From Branchinecta lynchi (taxonomy: Eukaryota; Arthropoda; Branchiopoda; Anostraca; Branchinectidae), in NCBI GenBank assembly GCA_023053575.1, contig JAKZAP010000089.1, forward strand, positions 1 through 64,000: a DNA stretch of 64,000 nucleotides, given 5' to 3'. The first letter of the stretch is position 1; each line of letters opens with the position of its first letter. Under the pieces are notes generated by a model, which was not told the DNA's origin, did not search any database, and saw only the letters and a program-made list of their open reading frames with translations. The position numbers were made by a program, and so were the translations under genes. This document shows, one piece after another, positions 50,113-62,740 of this stretch.

Positions 50113-53100
50113 CTAGTGGGAAAACAAACCTTGTGAGAAAACAAACCTTGTGGGAAAACCAACCTTATGGGAAAACAAACCTAGTGGGAAAACAAACCTT
50201 GTGGGGAAACAAACCTTTCGGGAAAACCAACCTTGTGGGAAAACAAACCTTGTGGGAAGACAAACCTTGTGTGAAAACAAACCTTGTGGGAAAACAAACC
50301 TTATGGGAAAACAAACCTTGTGGGGAAACAAACCTTGTGGGAAAACCAACCTTGCGGGAAAGCGAACCTTTTGGGAAAACCAACACAGTGGGAAAACAAA
50401 CCTTGTGGGAAAACCAACCTTGCGGGAAAACCAACCTTGGGGAAAAACAAAGCTTGTGGGAAAACAAACCTTGTGGGAAAACCAACCTAGTGGGAAAAAC
50501 AACCTAGTGGGAAAACAAACCTTGTGAGAAAACAAACCTTGTGGGAAAACCAACCTTATGGGGAAAGCAACCCTGCGGTAAAACCAACCTTGTGGGAAAA
50601 CCAACCTTGTGGGAAAGCGAACCTTTTGGGAAAACCAACACAGTGGGAAAACAAACATTGTGGGAAAACCAACCTTGCGGGAGAGCGAACCTTTTGGGAA
50701 AACCAACACAGTGGGAAAACAAACCTTGTGGGAAAACCAACCTTGTGGGAAAACAAACCTTGTGGGAAAACAAACCTTGTGGGAAAACAAACCTTATGAG
50801 AAAACAAACCTTGTGGGGAAACAAACCTAGTGGGAAAACAAACCTTGTGAGAAAACAAACCTTGTGGGAAAACCAACCTTATGGGGAAACAAACCCTGCG
50901 GGAAAACCAACCTTGTGGGAAAACCAACCTTGCGGGAAAGCGAACCTTTTGGGAAAACCAACACAGTGGGAAAACAAACCTTGTGAGAAAACAATCCTTG
51001 TGGGAAAACAAACCTTGTGGGGAAAAACACCTTGTGGGGAAACAAACCTTGTGGGAAAACTAACCTTGTGGGAAAACAAACCTTGCGGGAAAACTAACCT
51101 TGTGGGAAAACAAACCCTGCGGTAAAACCAACCTTGTGGGAAAACCAACCTTGCGGGAAAGCAAACCTTTTGGGAAAACCAACACAGTGGGAAAACAAAC
51201 CTTGTGAGAAAACAATCCTTGTGGGAAAACAAACCTTGTGGGGAAAAACACCTTGTGGGAAAAAAAACCTTGGGGGAAAACCAAACTCGTGGGAAAAACA
51301 ACCTAGTGGGAAAACCAACCTTGCGGGAAAGCGAACCTTTTGGGAAAACCAACACAGTGGGAAAACAAACCTAGTGGGAAAACCAACCTTGCGGGAAAAC
51401 CAACCTTGGGGGAAAACAAAGCTTTTGGGAAAACAAACCTTGTGGGATAACCAACCTCGTGGGAAAAACAACCTAGTGGGAAAACAAACCTTGTGAGAAA
51501 ACAAACCTTGTGGGAAAACCAACCTTATGGGGAAAGCAACCCTGCGGGAAAACCAACCTTGTGGGAAAACCAACCTTTTGGGAAAGCGAACCTTTTGGGA
51601 AAACCAACACAGTGGGAAAACAAACCTAGTGGGAAAACAAACCTTGTGAGAAAACAATCCTTGTGGGAAAACAAACCTTGTGGGGAAACAAACCTTGCGG
51701 GAAAACTAACCTTGTGGGAAACAAACCTTGCGGGAAAACCAACCTTGTGGGAAAACCAACCTTGTGGGGAAAAAAACCTTTCGGGAAAACCAACCTTGTG
51801 GGAAAACAAACCTTATGGGTAAACAAACCTTGTGGGAAAACAAAAATTGTGGGAAAACGAACCTTGTGGGAAAACAAACCTTATGGGAAAACAAACCTTG
51901 TGGGGAAACAAACCTTGTGGGAAAACCAACCTTGCGGGAAAGCGAACCTTTTGGGAAAACCAACACAGTGGGAAAACAAACCTTGTGGGAAAACCAACCT
52001 TGCGGGAAAACCAACCTTGGGGGAAAACAAAGCTTGTGGGAAAACAAACCTTGTGGGAAAACCAACCTCGTGGGAAAAACAACCTAGCGGGAAAACAAAC
52101 CTTGTGAGAAAACAAACCTTGTGGGAAAACCAACCTTATGGGGAAAGCAACCCTGCGGCAAAACCAACCTTGTGGGAAAACCAACCTTGTGGGAAAGATA
52201 ACCTTTTGGGAAAACCAACACAGTGGGAAAACAAACCTAGTGGGAAAACAAACCGTGTGAGAAAACAATCCTTGTGGGAAAACAAACCTTGTGGGGAAAC
52301 AAACCTTGCGGGAAAACTAACCTTGTGGAAAAACCAACCTTGTGGGAAAACCAACCTTGTGGGAAAACCAACCTTGTGGGGAAACAAACCTTTCGGGAAA
52401 ACCAACCTTGTGGGAAAACAAACCTTATGGGAAAACAAAACTTTTGGGAAAACAAACCTTGTGGGAAAACAAACCTTGTGAGAAAACAAACCTTGTGGGG
52501 AAACAAACCTAGTGGGAAAACAAACCTTGTGAGAAAACAAACCTTGTGGGAAAACCAACCTTATGGGAAAACAAACCTAGTGGGAAAACAAACCTTGTGG
52601 GGAAACAAACCTTTCGGGAAAACCAACCTTGTGGGAAAACAAACCTTGTGGGAAGACAAACCTTGTGGGAAAACAAACCTTGTGGGAAAACAAACCTTAT
52701 GGGAAAACAAACCTTGTGGGGAAACAAACCTTGTGGGAAAACCAACCTTGCGGGAAAGCGAACCTTTTGGGAAAACCAACACAGTGGGAAAACAAACCTT
52801 GTGGGAAAACCAACCTTGCGGGAAAACCAACCTTGGGGGAAAACAAAGCTTGTGGGAAAACAAACCTTGTGGGAAAACCAACCTAGTGGGAAAAACAACC
52901 TAGTGGGAAAACAAACCTTGTGAGAAAACAAACCTTGTGGGAAAACCAACCTTATGGGGAAAGCAACCCTGCGGTAAAACCAACCTTGTGGGAAAACCAA
53001 CCTTGTGGGAAAGCGAACCTTTTGGGAAAACCAACACAGTGGGAAAACAAACATTGTGGGAAAACCAACCTTGCGGGAGAGCGAACCTTTTGGGAAAACC

Positions 53101-53690
53101 AACACAGTGGGAAAACAAAACTTGTGGGAAAACCAACCTTGTGGGAAAACAAACCTTGTGGGAAAACAAACCTTGTGGGAAAACAAACCTTGTGAGAAAA
53201 CAAACCTTGTGGGGAAACAAACCTAGTGGGAAAACAAACCTTGTGAGAAAACAAACCTTGTGGGAAAACCAACCTTATGGGGAAACAAACCCTGCGGGAA
53301 AACCAACCTTGTGGGAAAACCAACCTTGCGGGAAAGCGAACCTTTTGGGAAAACCAACACAGTGGGAAAACAAACCTTGTGAGAAAACAATCCTTGTGGG
53401 AAAACAAACCTTGTGGGGAAAAACACCTTGTGGGGAAACAAACCTTGTGGGAAAACTAACCTTGTGGGAAAACAAACCTTGCGGGAAAACTAACCTTGTG
53501 GGAAAACAAACCCTGCGGGAAAACCAACCTTGTGGGAAAACCAACCTTGCGGGAAAGCGAACCTTTTGGGAAAACCAACACAGTGGGAAAACAAACCTTG
53601 TGAGAAAACAATCCTTGTGGGAAAACAAACCTTGTGGGGAAAAACACCTTGTGGGAAAACAAACCTTGTGGGAAAACCAAACTCGTGGGA
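50113..53690 (+). repeat. 2,396-bp HOR pair
   Basis: 50.11-51.29 kb aligns with 52.51-53.69 kb. The offset equals 141 monomers minus one base, accounted for by a 16-bp monomer (TTGTGGGAAACAAACC near 51.72 kb) in the interval. Shared markers are CTGCGGTAAAACC, GCGGGAGAGCG and the AAAAACACC monomers. A related 0.3-kb stretch is at 49.2 and 61.8 kb. Confidence 0.7.
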
Positions 53691-55860
53691 AAAACAACCT
53701 AGTGGGAAAACAAACCTTGTGAGAAAACAAACCTTGTGGGAAAACCAACCTTATGGGGAAAGCAACCCTGCGGGAAAACCAACCTTGTGGGAAAACCAAC
53801 CTTGTGGGAAAGCGAACCTTTTGGGAAAACCAAGACAGTGGGAAAACAAACCTAGTGGGAAAACAAACCTTGTGAGAAAACAATCCTTGTGGGAAAACAA
53901 ACCTTGTGGGGAAACAAACCTTGCGGGAAAACTAACCTTGTGGGAAAACAAACCTTGCGGGAAAACCAACCTTGTGGGGAAACAAACTTTTCGGGAAAAC
54001 CAACCTTGTGGGAAAACAAACCTTATGGGAAAACAAACCTTGTGGGAAAACAAACCTTGTGGGAAAACAAACCTTGTGAGAAAACAAACCTTGTTGGGAA
54101 ACAAACCTAGTGGGAAAACAAACCTTGTGAGAAAACAAACCTTGTGGGGAAACAAACCTTGCGGGAAAACTAACCTTTTGGGAAAACAAACCTTGCGGGA
54201 AAACCAACCTTGTGGGAAAACCAACCTTGTGGGGAACCAAAACTTTCGGGAAAACCAACCTTGTGGGAAAACAAACCTTGTGGGAAAACAAACCTTGTGG
54301 GAAAACAAACCTTGTGGGAAAACAAACCTTGTGAGAAAACAAACCTTGTGGGGAAACAAACCTAGTGGGAAAACAAACCTTGTGAGAAAACAAACCTTGT
54401 GGGAAAACCAACCTTATGGGAAAACAAACCTAGTGGGAAAACAAACCTTGTGGGGAAACAAACCTTTCGGGAAAACCAACCTTGTGGGAAAACAAACCTT
54501 GTGGGAAAACAAACCTTGTGGGAAAACGAACCTTGTGGGAAAACAAACCTTATGGGAAAACAAACCTTGTGGGGAAACAAACCTTGTGGGAAAACCAACC
54601 TTGCGGGAAAGCGAACCTTTTGGGAAAACCAACACAGTGGGAAAACCAACCTAGTGGGAAAACCAACCTTGCAGGAAAACCAACCTTGGGGGAAAACAAA
54701 GCTTTTGGGAAAACAAACCTTGTGGGAAAACCAACCTCGTGGGAAAAACAACCAAGTGGGAAAACAAACCTTGTGAGAAAACAAACCTTGTGGGAAAACC
54801 AACCTTATGGGGAAAGCAACCCTGCGGGAAAACCAACCTTGTGGGAAAACCAACCTTGTGGGAAAGCGAACCTTTTGGGAAAACCAACACAGTGGGAAAA
54901 CAAACCTAGTGGGAAAACAAACCTTGTGAGAAAACAATCCTTGTGGGAAAACAAACCTTGTGGGGAAACAAACCTTGCGGGAAAACTAACCTTGTGGGAA
55001 AACAAACCTTGCGGGAAAACCAACCTTGTGGGAAAACCAACCTTGTGGGGAAACAAACCTTTCGGGAAAACCAACCTTGTGGGAAAACAAACCTTATGGG
55101 AAAACAAACCTTGTGGGAAAACAAACCTTGTGGGAAAACGAACCTTGTGGGAAAACAAACCTTATGGGAAAACAAACCTTGTGGGGAAACAAACCTTGTG
55201 GGAAAACCAACCTTGCGGGAAAGCGAACCTTTTGGGAAAACCAACACAGTGGGAAAACAAACCTTGTGGGAAAACCAACCTTGCGGGAAAACCAACCTTG
55301 GGAGAAAACAAAGCTTGTGGGAAAACAAACCTTGTGGGAAAACCAACCTCGTGGGAAAAACAACCTAGTGGGAAAACAAACCTTGTGAGAAAACAAACCT
55401 TGTGGGAAAACCAACCTTGTGGGGAAAGCAACCCTGCGGGAAAACCAACCTTGTGGGAAAACCAACCTTGTGGGAAAGCGAACCTTTTGGGAAAACCAAC
55501 ACAGTGGGAAAACAAACCTAGTGGGAAAACAAACCTTGTGAGAAAACAATCCTTGTGGGAAAACAAACCTTGTGGGGAAACAAACCTTGCGGGAAAACTA
55601 ACCTTGTGGAAAAACCAACCTTGCGGGAAAACCAACCTTGTGGGAAAACCAACCTTGTGGGGAAAGAAACCTTTCGGGAAAACCAACCTTGTGGGAAAAC
55701 AAACCTTATGGGAAAACAAACCTTTTGGGAAAACAAACCTTGTGGGAAAACAAACCTTGTGAGAAAACAAACCTTGTGGGGAAACAAACCTAGTGGGAAA
55801 ACAAACCTTGTGAGAAAACAAACCTTGTGGGAAAACTAACCTTATGGGAAAACAAACCTA

Positions 55861-58800
55861 GTGGGAAAACAAACCTTGTGGGGAAACAAACCTTTCGGGA
55901 AAACCAACCTTGTGGGAAAACAAACCTTGTGGGAAAACAAACCTTGTGGGAAAACAAACCTTATGGGAAAACAAACCTTGTGGGGAAACAAACCTTGTGG
56001 GAAAACCAACCTTGCGGGAAAGCGAACCTTTTGGGAAAACCAACACAGTGGGAAAACAAACCTTGTGGGAAAACCAACCTTGCGGGAAAACCAACCTTGG
56101 GGGAAAACAAAGCTTGTGGGAAAACAAACCTTGTGGTCAAACAAACCTTGTGAGAAAACCAACCTTGTGGGGAAACAAACCTTGTGAGAAAACAAACCTT
56201 GTGGGGAAAAAAACCTTGCGGGCAAACTATCCTTGTGGGAAAACAAACCTTGCGGGAAAACCAACCTTGTGGGGAAACAAACCTTTCGGGAAAACCAACC
56301 TTGTGAGAAAACAAACCTTGTGGGAAAATCAACCTTATGGGGAAAGCAACCCTGCGGGAAAACCAATCTTGTGGGAAAACCAACCTTGTGGGAAAATCAA
56401 CCTTTTGGGTAAACCAACACAGTGGGAAAACAAACCTTGTGGGAAAACAAACCTTGTGAGAAAACAAACCTTGTGGGAAAACAAACCTTGTGAGAAAACA
56501 AACCTTGTGGGGAAACAACAAACCTGGTGGGAAAACAAACCTTGTGAGAAAGCGAACCTTTCGGGAAAACCAACACAGTGGGAAAACTAACCTTGTGGGA
56601 AAACAAACCTTGTGGGAAAGCCAACCTTGTGGGAAAACAAACCTTGTGGGGAAACAAACCTTGCGGGAAAACTAACCTTGTTGGAAAACAAACCTTGCGG
56701 GAAAACCAACCTTGTGGGAAAACCAACCTAGTGGGGAAACAAACCTTTCGGGAAAACAAACCTTGTGGGAAAACAAACCTTATGGGAAAACAAACCTTGT
56801 GGGAAAACAAACCTTGTGGGAAAACGAACCTTGTGGGAAAACAAACCTTATGGGAAAACAAACCTTGTGGGGAAACAAACCTTGTGGGAGAACCAACCTT
56901 GCGGGAAAGCGAACCTTTTGGGAAAACCAACACAGTGGGAAAACAAACCTTGTGGGAAAACCAACCTTGCGGGAAAACCAACCTTGGGGGAAAACAAAGC
57001 TTGTGGGAAAACAAACCTTGTGGGAAAACAAACCTAGTGGGAAAACAAACCTTGTGAGAAAACAAACCTTGTGGGAAAACCAACCTTATGGGAAAACAAA
57101 CCTAGTGGGAAAACAAACCTTGTGGGGAAACAAACCTTTCGGGAAAACCAACCTTGTGGGAAAACAAACCTTGTGGGAAAACAAACCTTGTGGGAAAACA
57201 AACCTTATGGGAAAACAAACCTTGTGGGAAAACCAACCTTATGGGAAAACAAACCTAGTGGGAAAACAAACCTTGTGGGGAAACAAACCTTTCGGGAAAA
57301 CCAACCTTGTGAGAAAACAAACCTTGTGGGGAAACAAACCTAGTGGGAAAACAAACCTTGTGAGAAAACAAACCTTGTGGGAAAACCAACCTTATGGGAA
57401 AACAAACCTAGTGGGAAAACAAACCTTGTGGGGAAACAAACCTTTCGGGAAAACCAACCTTGTGGGAAAACAAACCTTGTGGGAAAACAAACCTTGTGGG
57501 AAAACAAACCTTATGGGAAAACAAACCTTGTGGGGAAACAAACCTTGTGGGAAGACCAACCTTGCGGGAAAGCGAACCTTTTGGGAAAACCAACACAGTG
57601 GGAAAACAAACCTTGTGGGAAAACAAACCTTGTGAGAAAACAAACCTTGTGGGAAAACAAACCTTGTGAGAAAACAAACCTTGTGGGGAAACAACAAACC
57701 TGGTGGGAAAACAAACCTTGTGAGAAAGCGAACCTTTCGGGAAAACCAACACAGTGGGAAAACTAACCTTGTGGGAAAACAAACCTTGTGGGAAAGCCAA
57801 CCTTGTGGGAAAACAAACCTTGTGGGGAAACAAACCTTGCGGGAAAACTAACCTTGTTGGAAAACAAACCTTGCGGGAAAACCAACCTTGTGGGAAAACC
57901 AACCTTGTGGGGAAACAAACCTTTCGGGAAAACAAACCTTGTGGGAAAACAAACCTTATGGGAAAACAAACCTTGTGGGAAAACAAACCTTGTGGGAAAA
58001 CGAACCTTGTGGGAAAACAAACCTTATGGGAAAACAAACCTTGTGGGGAAACAAACCTTGTGGGAGAACCAACCTTGCGGGAAAGCAAACCTTTTGGGAA
58101 AACCAACACAGTGGGAAAACAAACCTTGTGGGAAAACCAACCTTGCGGGAAAACCAACCTTGGGGGAAAACAAAGCTTGTGGGAAAACAAACCTTGTGGG
58201 GAAACAAACCTAGTGGGAAAACAAACCTTGTGAGAAAACAAACCTTGTGGGAAAACCAACCTTATGGGAAAACAAACCTAGTGGGAAAACAAACCTTGTG
58301 GGGAAACAAACCTTTCGGGAAAACCAACCTTGTGGGAAAACAAACCTTGTGGGAAAACAAACCTTGTGGGAAAACAAACCTTATGGGAAAACAAACCTTG
58401 TGGGAAAACCAACCTTATGGGAAAACAAACCTAGTGGGAAAACAAACCTTGTGGGGAAACAAACCTTTCGGGAAAACCAACCTTGTGAGAAAACAAACCT
58501 TGTGGGGAAACAAACCTAGTGGGAAAACAAACCTTGTGAGAAAACAAACCTTGTGGGAAAACCAACCTTATGGGAAAACAAACCTAGTGGGAAAACAAAC
58601 CTTGTGGGGAAACAAACCTTTCGGGAAAACCAACCTTGTGGGAAAACAAACCTTGTGGGAAAACAAACCTTGTGGGAAAACAAACCTTATGGGAAAACAA
58701 ACCTTGTGGGGAAACAAACCTTGTGGGAAAACCAACCTTGCGGGAAAGCGAACCTTTTGGGAAAACCAACACAGTGGGAAAACAAACCTTGTGGGAAAAC

Positions 58801-59316
58801 CAACCTTGCGGGAAAACCAACCTTGGGGGAAAACAAAGCTTGTGGGAAAACAAACCTTGTGGTCAAACAAACCTTGTGAGAAAACCAACCTTGTGGGGAA
58901 ACAAACCTTGTGAGAAAACAAACCTTGTGGGGAAACAAACCTTGCGGGCAAACTATCCTTGTGGGAAAACAAACCTTGCGGGAAAACCAACCTTGTGGGG
59001 AAACAAACCTTTCGGGAAAACCAACCTTGTGAGAAAACAAACCTTGTGGGAAAATCAACCTTATGGGGAAAGCAACCCTGCGGGAAAACCAATCTTGTGG
59101 GAAAACCAACCTTGTGGGAAAATCAACCTTTTGGGTAAACCAACACAGTGGGAAAACAAACCTTGTGGGAAAACAAACCTTGTGAGAAAACAAACCTTGT
59201 GGGAAAACAAACCTTGTGAGAAAACAAACCTTGTGGGGAAACAACAAACCTGGTGGGAAAACAAACCTTGTGAGAAAGCGAACCTTTCGGGAAAACCAAC
59301 ACAGTGGGAAAACTAA
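55861..59316 (+). repeat. Nested 1,176/1,550/2,726-bp repeats
   Basis: A block beginning at 56490 recurs at 57666 (1,176 bp: 68 normal monomers plus one of 20 bp) and at 59216 (1,550 bp: 90 plus one of 20 bp). The flank 55861-56590 matches 58587-59316 at 2,726 bp, the sum of the two. The pattern fits duplication of a 1,176-bp unit within a larger unit, or deletion from one of two larger units. Confidence 0.8.
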
Positions 59317-62300
59317 CCTTGTGGGAAAACAAACCTTGTGGGAAAGCCAACCTTGTGGGAAAACAAACCTTGTGGGGAAACAAACCTTGCGGGAAAACTA
59401 ACCTTGTTGGAAAACAAACCTTGCGGGAAAACCAACCTTGTGGGAAAACCAACCTTGTGGGGAAACAAACCTTTCGGGAAAACAAACCTTGTGGGAAAAC
59501 AAACCTTATGGGAAAACAAACCTTGTGGGAAAACAAACCTTGTGGGAAAACGAACCTTGTGGGAAAACAAACCTTATGGGAAAACAAACCTTGTGGGGAA
59601 ACAAACCTTGTGGGAGAACCAACCTTGCGGGAAAGCGAACCTTTTGGGAAAACCAACACAGTGGGAAAACAAACCTTGTGGGAAAACCAACCTTGCGGGA
59701 AAACCAACCTTGGGGGAAAACAAAGCTTGTGGGAAAACAAACCTTGTGAGAAAACAAACCTTGTGGGAAAAACAACCTAGTGGGAAAACAAACCTTGTGA
59801 GAAAACAAACCTTGTGGGAAAACCAACCTTATGGGGAAAGCAACCCTGCGGGAAAACCAACCTTGTGGGAAAACCAACCTTGTGGGAAAGCGAACCTTTC
59901 GGGAAAACCAACACAGTGGGAAAACAAACCTAGTGGGAAAACCAACCTTGTGAGAAAACAATCCTTGTGGGAAAACAAACCTTGTGGGAAAACCAACCTT
60001 ATGGGAAAACAAACCTAGTGGGAAAACAAACCTTGTGGGGAAACAAACCTTTCGGGAAAACCAACCTTGTGGGAAAACAAACCTTGTGGGAAAACAAACC
60101 TTGTGGGAAAACGAACCTTGTGGGAAAACAAACCTTATGGGAAAACAAACCTTGTGGGGAAACAAACCTTGTGGGAAAACCAACCTTGCGGGAAAGCGAA
60201 ACTTTTGGGAAAACCAACACAGTGGGAAAACAAACCTAGTGGGAAAACCAACCTTGCGGGAAAACCAACCTTGGGGGAAAACAAAGCTTTTGGGAAAACA
60301 AACCTTGTGGGAAAACCAACCTCGTGGGAAAAACAACCAAGTGGGAAAACAAACCTTGTGAGAAAACAAACCTTGTGGGAAAACAAACCTTATGAGAAAA
60401 CAAACCTTGTGGGGAAACAACAAACCTGGTGGGAAAACAAACCTTGTGAGAAAGCGAACCTTTCGGGAAAACCAACACAGTGGGAAAACAAACCTATTGG
60501 GAAAACAAACCTTGTGAGAAAACAATCCTTGTGGGAAAACAAACCTTGTGGGGAAACAAACCTTGCGGGAAAACTAACCTTGTGGGAAAACAAACCTTGC
60601 GGGAAAACCAACCTTGTGGGAAAACCAACCTTGTGGGGAAACAAACCTTTCGGGAAAACCAACCTTGTGGGAAAACAAACCTTATGGGAAAACAAACCTT
60701 GTGGGAAAACAAACCTTGTGGGAAAACGACCCTTATGGGAAAACAAACCTTATGGGAAAACAAACCTTGTGGAGAAACAAACCTTGTGGGAAGACCAACC
60801 TTGCGGGAAAGCGAACCTTTTGGGAAAACCAATACAGTGGGAAAACAAACCTTGTGGGAAAACCAACCTTGCGGGAAAACCAACCTTGTGGGAAACAAAG
60901 CTTGTGGGAAAACAAACCTTGTGGGAAAACCAACCTCGTGGGAAAAACAACCTAGTGGGAAAACAAACCTTGTGAGAAAACAAACCTTGTGGGACAACCA
61001 ACCTTACGGGGAAAGCAACCCTGCGGGAAAACCAACTTTTGGGAAAACCAACCTTGTGGGAAAGCGAACAATTGGGAAAACCAACACAGTGGGAAAACAA
61101 ACCTAGTGGGAAAACAAACCTTGTGAGAAAACAATCCTTGTGGGAAAAAAAACCTTGTGGAGAAACAAACCTTGCGGGAAAACTAACCTTGTGGAAAAAC
61201 CAACCTTGCGGGAAAACCAACCTTGTGGGAAAACCAACCTTGTGGGGAAACAAACCTTTCGGGAAAACCAACCTTGTGGGAAAACAAACCTTATGGGAAA
61301 ACAAACCTTTTGGGAAAACAAACCTTGTGGAAAAACAAACCTTGTGAGAAAACAAACCTTGTGGGGAAACAAACCTAGTGGGAAAACAAACCTTGTGAGA
61401 AAACAAACCTTGTGGGAAAACCAACCTTATGGGAAAACAAACCTAGTGGGAAAACAAACCTTGTGGGGAAACAAACCTTTCGGGAAAACCAACCTTGTGG
61501 GAAAACAAACCTTGTGGGAAAACAAACCTTGTGGGAAAACAAACCTTATGGGAAAACAAACCTTGTGGGGAAACAAACCTTGTGGGAAAACCAACCTTGC
61601 GGGAAAGCGAACCTTTTGGGAAAACCAACACAGTGGGAAAACAAACCTTGTGGGAAAACCAACCTTGCGGGAAAACCAACCTTGGGGGAAAACAAAGCTT
61701 GTGGGAAAACTAACCTTGTGGGAAAACCAACCTAGTGGGAAAAACAACCTAGTGGGAAAACAAACCTTGTGAGAAAACAAATCTTGTGGGAAAACCAACC
61801 TTATGGGGAAAGCAACCCTGCGGTAAAACCAACCTTGTGGGAAAACCAACCTTGTGGGAAAGCGAACCTTTTGGGAAAACCAACACAGTGGGAAAACAAA
61901 CATTGTGGGAAAACCAACCTTGCGGGAGAGCGAACCTTTTGGGAAAACCAACACAGTGGGAAAACAAACCTTGTGGGAAAACCAACCTTGTGGGAAAACA
62001 AACCTTGTGGGAAAACAAACCTTGTGGGGAAACAAACCTTGCGGGAAAACTAACCTTGTGGGAAAACAAACCTTGCGGGAAAACCAACCTTGCGGGAAAA
62101 CCAACCTTGTGGGGAAACAAACCTTTCGGGAAAACCAACCTTGTGGGAAAACAAACCTTATGGGAAAACAAACCTTGTGGGAAAACAAACCTTGTGGTCA
62201 AACAAACCTTGTGAGAAAACAAACCTTGTGGGGAAACAAACCTTGTGAGAAAACAAACCTTGTGGGGAAACAAACCTTGCGGGCAAACTATCCTTGTGGG

Positions 62301-62740
62301 AAAACAAACCTTGCGGGAAAACCAACCTTGTGGGGAAACAAACCTTTCGGGAAAACCAACCTTGTGAGAAAACAAACCTTGTGGGAAAATCAACCTTATG
62401 GGGAAAGCAACCCTGCGGGAAAACCAATCTTGTGGGAAAACCAACCTTGTGGGAAAGCGAACCTTTTGGGAAAACCAACACAGTGGGAAAACAAACCTTG
62501 TGGGAAAACCAACCTTGCGGGAAAACCAACCTTGGGGGAAAACAAAGCTTGTGGGAAAACAAACCTTGTGGGAAAACCAACCTCGTGGGAAAAACAACCT
62601 AGTGGGAAAACAAACCTTGTGAGAAAACAAACCTTGTGGGAAAACAAACCTTATGAGAAAACAAACCTTGTGGGGAAACAACAAACCTGGTGGGAAAACA
62701 AACCTTGTGAGAAAGCGAACCTTTCGGGAAAACCAACACA

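Larger units (their letters stand above)
45000..55800 (+). repeat. HOR domain C (86-88-monomer periodicity)
   Basis: Diagnostic monomers are a GGGGAACCAAAACTTTCGGG junction near 46.11, 47.60 and 54.23 kb, and an AAAAACACCTTGTGGGG form near 45.48, 51.02, 51.25, 53.42 and 53.64 kb. Neighbouring copies are offset by 1,496, 1,479 and 1,462 bp, which are 88, 87 and 86 monomers. A second spacing of 2,396 bp links 50.1-51.3 kb with 52.5-53.7 kb. The first and third GGAACC copies in the 47.6/54.2 pair are exactly 6,630 bp (390 monomers) apart. Both borders are soft. Confidence 0.7.
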
